From the NCBI GenBank assembly GCA_016124975.1, contig WGMP01000004.1, positions 186,001-250,000 of the forward strand: a stretch of DNA of 64,000 nt, in the 5' to 3' direction. This document shows positions 10,183 through 20,002 of the stretch, one piece after another (the first letter of the stretch is position 1; every line of letters starts with the position of its first letter). The notes beneath the pieces were generated by a model. It worked only from the letters and a program-made list of their open reading frames with translations, was not told the origin of the DNA and made no database searches. Position numbers and translations under genes: made by a program. Source of the DNA: Phycisphaera sp. Its GTDB lineage: Bacteria > Planctomycetota > Phycisphaerae > Phycisphaerales > SM1A02.

Positions 10183-10977
10183 ATGCAGAATCACTCGAAC
10201 GAACAACACGGAAACGAGCAGCAAGGCGTCGGTTCGAACGGATCGGGCGCCGCGTTCGGCGGCTCGTCGGGCAACAACAGTCACGGCGCATCGAGCCTCG
10301 ACAGGTCCACGGGCCTTGATCGGGCGGGCGTCACACAGTCCGGTCTCCAGGCCGGCGGAGGCGGGATGTCCAAGGTCACAAGTCTGCAGAACTACCACAT
10401 GCTCGCCTTCCGCAAGGCGCTTCACCCCGAGTTCTTCGGAATCGAGGGTCGGCAGCGCGTGCAGCATGGCGAGTACGAGACGGAGGCCTGGATCTTCCGC
10501 GGTGGTCACAGCCTGCGCTTCCAGCTCCATGGTTTCTGCATGACAGAGGTCGTGGTCGAGCATGTCGACCAGATCCCCGATCGCGGATTGATCGCAGCGC
10601 TGCCGTGCGCAGGCGAGCGTGACTTCGAGGAGAAGGTCGCGGAGAACCTCGTCTACATGACGACGATGCAGACGGAGACCCTGTCGGACCATCTCTACCT
10701 TGGCACCTACAAGGAGATGATGCAGCACGCGCGCGAGAACGACTCGCTCTTCGCTGCGTGGACCGATGCAGCGGGCAAGCCGAACCTCTCGCTCGTGGAT
10801 GTGCAGCACTTCCGCACCGAGGTCCATGTGCAGGGCTATCACCTTCGCTCGGACTGCGGGCTCGTGCTGCGAACGCAGTCGATGATCCAGATCGTGCCGG
10901 TGAAGCCGTCGAAGGGCGCTCGGGCCGATGCGAAGAAGTCCGACCCGAGGCGCGACGCTGGCGCGCGTCGCCGCTGA
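10183..10977 (+). CDS. Hypothetical protein, possibly DUF2617-like
   Basis: A 264-residue protein. Residues 1-60 are rich in N, G, S, Q and H and look disordered. From about residue 62 (MSKVTSLQNYHMLAFRKALH) a compact alpha/beta domain follows, with AFRKALHPEFFGI, YETEAWIFRGGHSLRFQLHG and FCMTEVVVEHV. This arrangement (RALHPE..., then GH..., then LTEV) reminds me of the DUF2617 family seen in planctomycetes, but I am not certain. No catalytic motif is evident. The C-terminus is basic (RRDAGARRR). ATG 10183 is the first methionine after the repeat tract. A start at 10366 would drop the disordered part. Confidence 0.65.
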   Translation: MQNHSNEQHGNEQQGVGSNGSGAAFGGSSGNNSHGASSLDRSTGLDRAGVTQSGLQAGGGGMSKVTSLQNYHMLAFRKALHPEFFGIEGRQRVQHGEYETEAWIFRGGHSLRFQLHGFCMTEVVVEHVDQIPDRGLIAALPCAGERDFEEKVAENLVYMTTMQTETLSDHLYLGTYKEMMQHARENDSLFAAWTDAAGKPNLSLVDVQHFRTEVHVQGYHLRSDCGLVLRTQSMIQIVPVKPSKGARADAKKSDPRRDAGARRR

Positions 10978-11086
10978 GTCGCGGTCGCGGCGGTGGGGCT
11001 GCGCCATGCCGCGTGCGTGGTTCTGCCGCCGACGCATCGCTCGGATCGTGTGATGGTGGCGCGTGGCGCTCGAAGGAGGGCCTCGG

Positions 11087-12121
11087 ATGGCGACGCAGTT
11101 CCGACAGGGTCTCGTCGAAGTCGAGACGGATCTCCTGCTGGGAGTCGAGGATGTGCTGCTGCCTGTCGGCGCCGTCGTCGCACGGCGGGATGTCGCAGTG
11201 GAAGCCGCCGCGGCGGTGACGCTCGCAGACGCGCGGCCTGCGGCCGGTCCGTGGAGCGGGGCGCCCACATCGCAGGGCGCTCCGACGCCCACCGCGTCCC
11301 GTCGGTTCGAGGCTGAGCTGTTTGCGCCCTCGCGCGCGCCTGCGGCAACGACCCGCGATTCCGAGGACATGGATGGCGCGCGGGAGGTTCGTCAGGCCCC
11401 CGCGCCCCCGAGAGCTCCGATCGAGGTCGCGTCGTCGTCTCCGCCGGCGCTCGCTCCGCTGATCGATCGCATCGTGCCGCCACACGGCGCGACGAATGCG
11501 GAGCGTCTTCGGCTTCTCGCGGAGCAGCATGCGCGCGAGTGCCCGCATTGCACCGTGGCGACGGGCCACCGCAGCATCGTCTTCGGAGAGGGCGATGGCG
11601 ACGCGGCGCTGGTCTTCGTCGGGGAGGCGCCCGGCGAGACAGAGGACATGACGGGCCGCCCGTTCGTCGGCCCCGCGGGAGAGAAGCTCGATGGCATGAT
11701 CAGCGCGATGGGACTTTCCCGCGCGAAGGTCTACATCGCCAATGTGCTGAAGACGCGACCTCCTGGGAACCGAACGCCGCTTGCGCAGGAGGTCGAGCGC
11801 TGCGGGCCGTATCTCCTCGCACAGCTGGCCATCATCCGGCCGCGCGCGATCGTGACGCTCGGCGGACCTGCGTCCAAGCTGCTGCTCTCGACCGAACTTG
11901 GAATCACGAGGCTCCGCGGCGTCGCGAGCAAGGTCACGCTCGGCACGGCGGCTGGCGCCCCGTTCGAGGTCCCAGTCATGCCGACATTCCATCCTGCGTA
12001 CCTGCTGCGGAACTACACGCCTGAAGTGCGGGCGCAGGTGTGGAGCGATCTGCTTCAGGTGCTCGACCTGCTCGGACTTCCGCGCCCGGCGCGGAAGCGG
12101 GCGGGGGAGTCGGCCGAGTGA
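11087..12121 (+). CDS. Uracil-DNA glycosylase, family 4
   Basis: A 344-residue base-excision repair enzyme that removes uracil from DNA. The catalytic domain begins near residue 140: CPHC (C152, C155), GEAPGETEDMTGRPFVG, ANVLKTRPPGNRTP, and FHPAYLLRN near the end are family-4 signatures. Family-4 enzymes normally carry a 4Fe-4S cluster on four cysteines. Here the third ligand position (KCRPP in the Thermotoga enzyme) is threonine T223, while C239 is kept. Residues 1-140 form a proline/alanine-rich extension. The start is well supported: AAGGAGGG at 11073-11080, six bases before ATG 11087. Confidence 0.9.
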   Translation: MATQFRQGLVEVETDLLLGVEDVLLPVGAVVARRDVAVEAAAAVTLADARPAAGPWSGAPTSQGAPTPTASRRFEAELFAPSRAPAATTRDSEDMDGAREVRQAPAPPRAPIEVASSSPPALAPLIDRIVPPHGATNAERLRLLAEQHARECPHCTVATGHRSIVFGEGDGDAALVFVGEAPGETEDMTGRPFVGPAGEKLDGMISAMGLSRAKVYIANVLKTRPPGNRTPLAQEVERCGPYLLAQLAIIRPRAIVTLGGPASKLLLSTELGITRLRGVASKVTLGTAAGAPFEVPVMPTFHPAYLLRNYTPEVRAQVWSDLLQVLDLLGLPRPARKRAGESAE

Positions 12122-12140
12122 AGAGACCGGGAAGAGGCAG

Positions 12141-12206
12141 TGATGAGGCAGTGATGAGACAGCGACGAGACTGTGATGAGACTGTGATGAGACTGTGATG
12201 AGACTG
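12141..12206. repeat. 11-bp tandem repeat (6 units)
   Basis: Units TGATGAGGCAG, TGATGAGACAG, CGACGAGACTG, then TGATGAGACTG three times, beginning 19 bases past the uracil-DNA glycosylase stop. The sequence at the stop itself (TGAAGAGACCG, 12119-12129) resembles a degenerate first copy. The unit length is not a multiple of three. Confidence 0.9.
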
Positions 12207-12289
12207 TGATGGCACGAGGCGAGTGAGGCCGTGTGCGCGGTCCGCCGCCACGGTCGCGGAGGCGCGAGCAGACTCTTGCCCGCGCGCCG

Positions 12290-12736
12290 CTAGGGAACGC
12301 GCATGATGAGGGTCACGGGTCCATCGTTGAGGATGTCGACCTCCATCTCTGTGCGGAACCTTCCCGTGGCAACTTCAAGGCCCATGGCCCGAACGGCCGC
12401 GACCACGGCGTCGAAGAGCGGTTCCGCCGTCTCCGGTCTTGCCGCGCGCGTGAAGCTCGGTCGGTTGCCGCCCGCGCACTCGCCCGCAAGCGTGAACTGG
12501 CTGATGAGAAGCACGGAGCCGCCTGCATCCTGGACGGAGCGGTTCATCTTTCCCTCCGCGTCCTCGAAGACCCGAAGCTTCGCGATCTTCTCGCCCAGCT
12601 TGCGCGCGTGATCCGCGGAGTCGCCGACCTCGACGCCCACGAGAACGACAAGGCCCCCGAGCGAGCCAAGCGCGCCGACCGTCCGGCCTTCGACGCGGAC
12701 CTCGCCGCGGGAACAGCGCTGCACGACTGCAATCAT
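12290..12736 (-). CDS. dtd: D-aminoacyl-tRNA deacylase
   Basis: A 148-residue homochirality editor that hydrolyses D-amino acids (and glycine from tRNA-Ala) off mischarged tRNAs. Both active-site signatures are present: SQFTLAGE (79-86, canonical SQFTL) and NDGPVT (137-142, canonical NxGPVT), the cross-subunit motifs of the dimer. MIAVVQRCSRGEVRV is the usual start, and the length is normal. It lies 96 bases downstream of the MEMO-family gene on the same strand, possibly cotranscribed. Confidence 0.95.
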   Translation of the reverse strand: MIAVVQRCSRGEVRVEGRTVGALGSLGGLVVLVGVEVGDSADHARKLGEKIAKLRVFEDAEGKMNRSVQDAGGSVLLISQFTLAGECAGGNRPSFTRAARPETAEPLFDAVVAAVRAMGLEVATGRFRTEMEVDILNDGPVTLIMRVP

Positions 12737-12832
12737 GGCGCGGACGCAGCTCCGCGTGTGCTTGGGGCTCTGCGAGAAGTCCTGCGCCAGGTCATGGGGC
12801 GTTTCGGGTGGGATGACAGCCGACAGGCCCGA

Positions 12833-14047
12833 TCAGCCGAGGAAGACCATCGACGCGCCCGAGACAAGCGCATTGCCCTGCTCGTCGACGGCCTGCCTGT
12901 AGTCGACGAGCTCGACCGCCGAGGGCTTCGCGAGCCGCGACGCGGCGACGAGAGCGCCGACCGAGGTCCAGCGCGTCGGGTTCCGAAGCTCGCGCATCTG
13001 CGCGACGAGAGAACCCGCATCGGCGATGTACGACTTCATCATGGCGCGGTCGTGCGACTCGACCTCGCGGCGCCGCTGGTCGCTCACCGTCGCAGGCTCG
13101 CCAAACGCGGGCCCAGCGTGCGAGAGATCGGCGCTTGCGATGAAGAGCGTGTTTCCGCCAGCGGCGGCGAGCGCTGCGCCGAGGACCTCAACGAACTCGT
13201 CGAAGCCCATGCGGGCGCCGTCGTCCACGAAGAGCCCCGCATTCGGGTCAGGAATCAGCGCTGCGACGACGGGCACGTCGCCGAAGAGATGCTGGATCCA
13301 CGGAAGCTGCAGCTGGATCGAGTGCTCGGGCAGGAGATCAAGCACATCCTTGAACAGCTTCTCACCTGTCGCGGCGCGCAGCCGCGCGACGATGTCGCCG
13401 TCGATGCGCACGCGCCCGAGCGGCGTGTCGAAGCCGAGGTCGGAGACGACCACGCCGTCTCCGAGTCCGAAGTGATTGCTGCCGAGGATGACCACGCGGT
13501 CGGGCTTCGGCCGCTTGGCGACGGTGCGGTAGCTCGCGGCGTAGATCGGGTGGCCGCGCGCGTAGTCAAGGTGGCAGGCGACGAGGCCTGTGATGGGCTC
13601 GTCGATCTCCGCGTCCTCCGCTTCGTCGATCCACTTCTCGAGCTGCGTGCGGATGGCGGCGGCATCCTCGCCGAGCATCCGCGTCACGCCGATGGGGAAG
13701 GCGCCTGCAGCCGCGAGCTCCTGCCTCTTCTTCTCCTCGAGCGCCTCGCAGGTCGGGCCCCAGATCAGGCCGAACTCGTCAAGCTTGGCCACGAGTTCCT
13801 GCAGAGGCTTGGGATCCGTCGCCTTGATGGTGGCCACGATCTCGTCGAGCGTGCGCTCGCCGTTGAAGAGCTGCATCACTTGGAAGGCGGGCGGGGGAAC
13901 CACCATCATCTGCCCCTGAAGCATCAGGGGGTCCTGAAGTCCGAGAAACAGCTGGTTGTCCTTCTGGAGCGGCACGGGATGGATGCGGCGGAGCGCGGGG
14001 CGCTGAAGGTGCTCGGGAAGGGTGCTGCTCGGCGTGGGGAGTGACAT
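12833..14047 (-). CDS. MEMO-family protein with N-terminal PqqD-like domain
   Basis: A 404-residue two-part protein. Residues about 120-404 are a MEMO domain (AmmeMemoRadiSam system protein B), related to extradiol dioxygenase folds: GLVACHLDYARGHPIYAASY, VVILGSNHFGLGDGVVVSD, LPEHSIQLQLPWIQHLFG and FIASADLSHAGPAFG hold the conserved His/Asp positions. Residues about 30-105 (NQLFLGLQDPLMLQGQMMVV, then LFNGERTLDEIVATI) read like a PqqD or winged-helix-type module that precedes it. The biochemical role of bacterial MEMO is unsettled. The usual partners AMMECR1 and the radical-SAM AmmeMemoRadiSam protein are not next door. ATG 14047 (MSLPTPSS) was chosen over the long upstream frame, which is low-complexity. 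Confidence 0.85.
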   Translation of the reverse strand: MSLPTPSSTLPEHLQRPALRRIHPVPLQKDNQLFLGLQDPLMLQGQMMVVPPPAFQVMQLFNGERTLDEIVATIKATDPKPLQELVAKLDEFGLIWGPTCEALEEKKRQELAAAGAFPIGVTRMLGEDAAAIRTQLEKWIDEAEDAEIDEPITGLVACHLDYARGHPIYAASYRTVAKRPKPDRVVILGSNHFGLGDGVVVSDLGFDTPLGRVRIDGDIVARLRAATGEKLFKDVLDLLPEHSIQLQLPWIQHLFGDVPVVAALIPDPNAGLFVDDGARMGFDEFVEVLGAALAAAGGNTLFIASADLSHAGPAFGEPATVSDQRRREVESHDRAMMKSYIADAGSLVAQMRELRNPTRWTSVGALVAASRLAKPSAVELVDYRQAVDEQGNALVSGASMVFLG

Positions 14048-14441
14048 GGAGTATCTCTCGAAAGGCGCACAAATGAGCTCGCGGGGCGGCTCTCGGCGCG
14101 GACGGGCCTCGGTAGCCCTCTCGCGCCTTCCCACACGCAGAATGCGGGAGGGCGAGTGTATCCGCGGGCAGGGTTGTCGGCGGCTGCTGGTGGTGAAGTG
14201 ACGGTTAGAATCGGAAACTTGGCAACGCGGCCCAAAGGGGCGCTGTATGCCGTCCGATACACCCTGCTCTGCAGAGAGGGCTGTACCGTGGTCTCCTGCA
14301 TGGCGCGTGCCGTGCTCGTAACTTGCGGGCGGTCGAGGCAAAGCCTCGCGAGCCGAAGCAGGGCGCCGTGGGCTGTGTGAAGCGCGTCGCGGACTGAGTG
14401 AACCGATCCCTATCTGTCTGCAATCACGAAGGACCATCACC
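14048..14441. other. Divergent intergenic region, nothing recognised
   Basis: About 394 bases between the MEMO gene (-) and the ankyrin gene (+). It must contain two promoters. TAGAAT at 14206-14211 is the best -10-like hexamer but has no clear -35. No RNA gene or repeat is recognised. Confidence 0.45.
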
Positions 14442-16286
14442 ATGAGATTCGACCGTTCGTTGCTTGGCTTCCGCACCGCTGCGCTCGCGGCGTCGTGCCT
14501 CACCCTCTCGTTCGCGGCCCCTGCGCTTGCCGGAGCGGCAAACACGCAGGACAAGCCCGCCGCTCCCACGAAGCCCGCAGCGGCGGAGCAGCCCGCCAAG
14601 CAGGCCCCGCCGGCGAAGCCGGCGCAGCGCCCGACCAACACGGTTCCCGCCCGCGGGGCTGCGACGGGCACGGCGGCCGCGCCCGCCGTCGCGGATGACG
14701 CAAAGCTCCAGTCGGACACCGCCGCAAAGGCTCCGTCGCCAAGCCTCGCGCCGACGCAGGGCGCTGCGGGCCGCGCGGGCGCCGCGCCTGCGCAGACCTT
14801 CGACCCGAACTCGCCGCCGGCGGTCGAGTTCGATCCGCCGATCGCGGACATGGGCGAGATGATCGCAGGCGTCGCTGAGACGATGACCGTGAAGATCCGC
14901 AACATCTCCAAGGATCCGATCCGCATCACCAAGGCCATCGCGAACTGCGGCTGCACGACCCCCAACTGGCCGAAGGATCCGATCGCGCCAGGCGCCACGG
15001 GTGACATCGAGGTCTCGATGAAGCCAGGCGAGAAGGCCGGCATCCGCATGAGCAAGCAGGTGACCTTCCAGTTCGAGAACCATCCGCCCGCGACGCTCAA
15101 GGTCGAGGGTGATGTCATCGCCTTTGTCACGATCGCGCCCGACATGCTGAACGAGCCCGCGGAGGGCGCTTCGGCGGAGAAGACCGAGATCGTCCTCGAG
15201 TCGACCGACGGCGCGGCCTTCCTCGTCACCTCCGTGGCTCCGCCCGTCATCAAGAATCTCCCGACCGAGGCCGCGCAGCGTCATGTCCTCGAGTTCGACT
15301 GGGCCACCTGGCGCGAGACGGGCCGGCAGATGCGCGTGACCTTCAGCACCGACAACCCCAAGGCTGCCCGACTCACGACCGTGGTTCGTCGCGCGCTTGC
15401 GAAGGATGGACCGACGCCTCCGACGGCGCCGACGCGCGCCGCCGCGAACCTCGGCACGACCGAGCTCATCACCGCCGTCCGTGCGGGCGACCTCGACAAG
15501 ATGAGCGCGCTCATCGCGGGTGGCGCGAACGTGAACGAAGTGGACAACGCGGGCAGCCGCACAGCGCTCTTCTGGGCCGCGAAGTCGGGCAACATGAAGG
15601 CCATGCAGATGCTTGTCGATGCAGGCGCGGACGCGAATCTCGTCCTTCGCGGCGGGCGCACGAGCATCTGGGCAGCGGTCGAGTTCGGCGTCGACGCGGT
15701 GCGCTTCCTTGCGGACCATGGCGGCGACCTCACGCGGCGCGACACCATGAACTCGACGCCGCTGCTGTGGGCGGCGGGCTTCGGCTCGGCCGACACCGTG
15801 CGGTACCTCCTCGAGAAGGGCGCCGACATCAAGGCCGTCGACGACAACGGCTGGTCCGCGCTCATCTGGGCTGCGGGCCTCGGCGAGCCACAGAGCGTGA
15901 AGGCGCTTCTCGATGCGGGCGCGGACCTGGGAGTTGCCGACAAGCAGACGGGCGACACCGCGCTCCTCCGCGCGGCGCGCACGGGCAAGGTCGAGAGCCT
16001 GAAGCTCATCGTAGACGCGAAGCCCGACCTCGCTGCCCGCAACAAGAACAACCAGACCGCGCTGCACCTCGCGGCGCAGAGCGGCGTTGCGGAGAAGGTT
16101 GCGATCCTCCTCGCCGCGGGCGTCGACCCCGCAGCGACGGATCTCCGCAACTGGACGGCGCTTGACCACGCGATGGCCCGCACGACGGGTGACAAGACGA
16201 AGCTGATCGAGCTCCTCAAGCCCGTCAGCCCCGCGCCGTCCGTCACGGAGTCGGGCAAGGCGAAGGACACGGCCGCCAAGCCCTGA
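14442..16286 (+). CDS. Exported DUF1573 plus ankyrin-repeat protein
   Basis: A 614-residue protein with three parts. Residues 1-30 are a signal peptide (ALAASCLTLSFAAPALA). An Ala/Pro/Lys-rich linker runs to about 125. Residues about 128-330 match the DUF1573 type of Ig-like domain, including AIANCGCTTPNW (C169, C171) and a PGATGDIEVSMKPGEKAG strand. Residues about 340-600 hold seven or so ankyrin repeats (TALFWAAKSGNMKAMQMLV, ALIWAAGLGEPQSVKALLD, TALHLAAQSGVAEKVAILL). Ankyrins outside the cytoplasm suggest a periplasmic scaffolding or protein-binding job. GAAGGA lies 9 bases before the ATG. A 12-bp hairpin follows. Confidence 0.9.
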   Translation: MRFDRSLLGFRTAALAASCLTLSFAAPALAGAANTQDKPAAPTKPAAAEQPAKQAPPAKPAQRPTNTVPARGAATGTAAAPAVADDAKLQSDTAAKAPSPSLAPTQGAAGRAGAAPAQTFDPNSPPAVEFDPPIADMGEMIAGVAETMTVKIRNISKDPIRITKAIANCGCTTPNWPKDPIAPGATGDIEVSMKPGEKAGIRMSKQVTFQFENHPPATLKVEGDVIAFVTIAPDMLNEPAEGASAEKTEIVLESTDGAAFLVTSVAPPVIKNLPTEAAQRHVLEFDWATWRETGRQMRVTFSTDNPKAARLTTVVRRALAKDGPTPPTAPTRAAANLGTTELITAVRAGDLDKMSALIAGGANVNEVDNAGSRTALFWAAKSGNMKAMQMLVDAGADANLVLRGGRTSIWAAVEFGVDAVRFLADHGGDLTRRDTMNSTPLLWAAGFGSADTVRYLLEKGADIKAVDDNGWSALIWAAGLGEPQSVKALLDAGADLGVADKQTGDTALLRAARTGKVESLKLIVDAKPDLAARNKNNQTALHLAAQSGVAEKVAILLAAGVDPAATDLRNWTALDHAMARTTGDKTKLIELLKPVSPAPSVTESGKAKDTAAKP

Positions 16287-16320
16287 TCGGGCCTCTGGGC
16301 AGCGGAACACGACTCCACGC

Positions 16321-16348
16321 GACGGCGCGCCCGACTGGGCGCGCCGTC
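16321..16348 (+). terminator. Terminator hairpin after the ankyrin gene
   Basis: Perfect 12-bp stem GACGGCGCGCCC (16321-16332) and GGGCGCGCCGTC (16337-16348), loop GACT, then GTCCTTTG. It lies 34 bases past the stop. Confidence 0.8.
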
Positions 16349-16421
16349 GTCCTTTGCCGAGGATCCTGCACTACACTCGCTCTTTCGTCTGCCTTCTCCC
16401 GTCCGCTAGATTGGAGTCTCC

Positions 16422-17969
16422 ATGAGCACCATCGCCGCGTCCGAAGCGTTGTCGTCCTCCGCCTCGCCAGCACTCGATGCGCTGGTCACGCACCTTCAGG
16501 AGGCTTCGCTTCTCGCTTCCTCGAACTCGCTCCTCGACTGGGACCAGGAGACGACCATGCCCGCGGGCGGCCTCGAGTGGCGCGCGCGCCAGCAGGCGCT
16601 CCTCGCGCGCATCGTGCACGAGCGGGTCAGTTCGCTCGAGCGGAGGGACCTGATCGAAGCCGTCGAGTCCGACGCGACGGCGATGGCGGACGGTTCCGTC
16701 GCGGCCCTCGTTCGGGAGGCGCGTCGCGACCACGAGAAGGCGACGAAGCTCCCGACCTCGCTTGTCGAGGAGATGGCAAAGACCTCGAGCATGGCGAAGC
16801 ACGAGTGGGCGCTCGCGCGAGAGAAGAGCGACTTCCGTCGATTCGCGCCGTGGCTCGAGAAGCTCGCCGGGCTCCTCCGCGCGCAGGCCGACTGCTATGG
16901 ATTCGCCGAAGGCGGCGAGCGCTGGGACGCGCTTGCGGACCTCTATGAACCGGGCTGCACAGCGAGGAGCGTGTCGGCCGTGTTCGATCCGCTGCGCCCG
17001 CGGCTGCAGCGACTCGTCGCCGACCTGACGGCGTCGGGCGTGCGGCCGCCGTCGGGCTTCAACGACTTCGCGGTCGCGATCCCCGAGCAGGAGGCGCTCT
17101 CGCGCTTCGTCGCCGAGCGGATCGGCTTCGACTTCAACCGCGGCCGGCTCGACCGCTCGACGCACCCGTTCTGCTCGGGCACGCACTGCAACGATGTGCG
17201 CCTGACCACGCGCTACAACGAGCGCTGCGTCAACGATGCGCTCGGATCGACCATGCACGAGGCGGGCCACGGCATCTACGAGCAGGGGCTTCCGTTCGCG
17301 CGCGTGGGCACGCCGATCGGCGAGTCCGTGTCGCTCGGCATCCACGAGAGCCAGAGCCGGATGTGGGAGAACCAGGTCGGCCGCAGCCGCGCGTTCTGGG
17401 CCTGGCTCCACCGCGAGCTTCCCCGCATCATCGGCGCGGACAGCGCGCGCTTCTCGCTCGACGAGCTCTACGGCGCCGCGAATGTGGTCGAGCCGGGCTT
17501 CATCCGCGTCGAGAGCGACGAGGCCACCTACAACCTGCACATCATGGTTCGGTTCGAGATCGAGCGCGCCGTCATCGGCGGCAGCCTCGAGGTCGCGGGC
17601 ATTCCGAGCGCGTGGAACCGGCTCTACAAGGAGTACCTTGGCCTCGAGGTCCCCGACGACCGACGGGGCTGCCTGCAGGACATCCACTGGTCGATGGGCG
17701 CGATGGGCTACTTCCCGACCTACACCCTCGGCAATCTCTATGCCTCGCAGTTCTTCGAGGCGGCGTGCGCCGAGATCCCGGGCCTCGTCGAGGGCTTCGC
17801 GCGCGGCGAGTTTGCGCCGCTCAAGGCGTGGCTCAACTCGAACATCCATGCGCACGGTCGCCGCTTCACGCCATCTGAACTCGTCGAACGCGTGACGGGG
17901 AAGCCGCTCTCGGCCGAGCCGCTGATGCGGCACCTCGAAGGGAAGCTCCGGCCTCTTTACGGCATGTGA
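16422..17969 (+). CDS. Metallocarboxypeptidase, M32 (carboxypeptidase Taq) family
   Basis: A 515-residue zinc peptidase that trims C-terminal residues in the cytoplasm. All M32 signatures are present in order: HPF followed by DVRLTTR, the zinc motif HEAGH (279-283), GIHESQSRMWEN, VEPGFIRVESDEATYNLHI (canonical IRxxADExxYxxHI), and the MGAMGYFPTYTLGNLYASQF tail. The length matches the family. ATG 16422 follows a -10-like TACACT (16372-16377) by about 45 bases. It lies just after the terminator of the ankyrin gene, so it is likely its own transcription unit. Confidence 0.95.
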   Translation: MSTIAASEALSSSASPALDALVTHLQEASLLASSNSLLDWDQETTMPAGGLEWRARQQALLARIVHERVSSLERRDLIEAVESDATAMADGSVAALVREARRDHEKATKLPTSLVEEMAKTSSMAKHEWALAREKSDFRRFAPWLEKLAGLLRAQADCYGFAEGGERWDALADLYEPGCTARSVSAVFDPLRPRLQRLVADLTASGVRPPSGFNDFAVAIPEQEALSRFVAERIGFDFNRGRLDRSTHPFCSGTHCNDVRLTTRYNERCVNDALGSTMHEAGHGIYEQGLPFARVGTPIGESVSLGIHESQSRMWENQVGRSRAFWAWLHRELPRIIGADSARFSLDELYGAANVVEPGFIRVESDEATYNLHIMVRFEIERAVIGGSLEVAGIPSAWNRLYKEYLGLEVPDDRRGCLQDIHWSMGAMGYFPTYTLGNLYASQFFEAACAEIPGLVEGFARGEFAPLKAWLNSNIHAHGRRFTPSELVERVTGKPLSAEPLMRHLEGKLRPLYGM

Positions 17970-18021
17970 GGGGCGTGCGGCGGGCCTTTCGGCGGCGAGG
18001 AGGAATCCTGCCGCGGTTCTT

Positions 18022-18029
18022 GCTACACT
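18022..18029 (+). promoter_or_regulatory. Likely extended -10 element of typA
   Basis: The sequence GCTACACT (18022-18029), preceded by T at 18021, gives the extended -10 form TGCTACACT, about 34 bases before the typA ATG. No good -35 is seen, which fits an extended -10 promoter. Confidence 0.4.
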
Positions 18030-18062
18030 TGTGATCTTTCCCCATTTTCGGGGTGATTTCAC

Positions 18063-19928
<1,866 letters not shown>

Positions 19929-20002
19929 CGGGAGCCCGGAAGTCGCGCTCGTCGGCGAACGCCCCACGGCGCGGCGCCGTTTCGCTACATTCCTGCGCGC
20001 CC

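Noticed and set aside
9545-10291. Minus-strand open frame of 248 codons over the 18/15-bp repeat
   Set aside because: Arginine-rich, repeat-derived, overlaps the start of a better gene; no start context.
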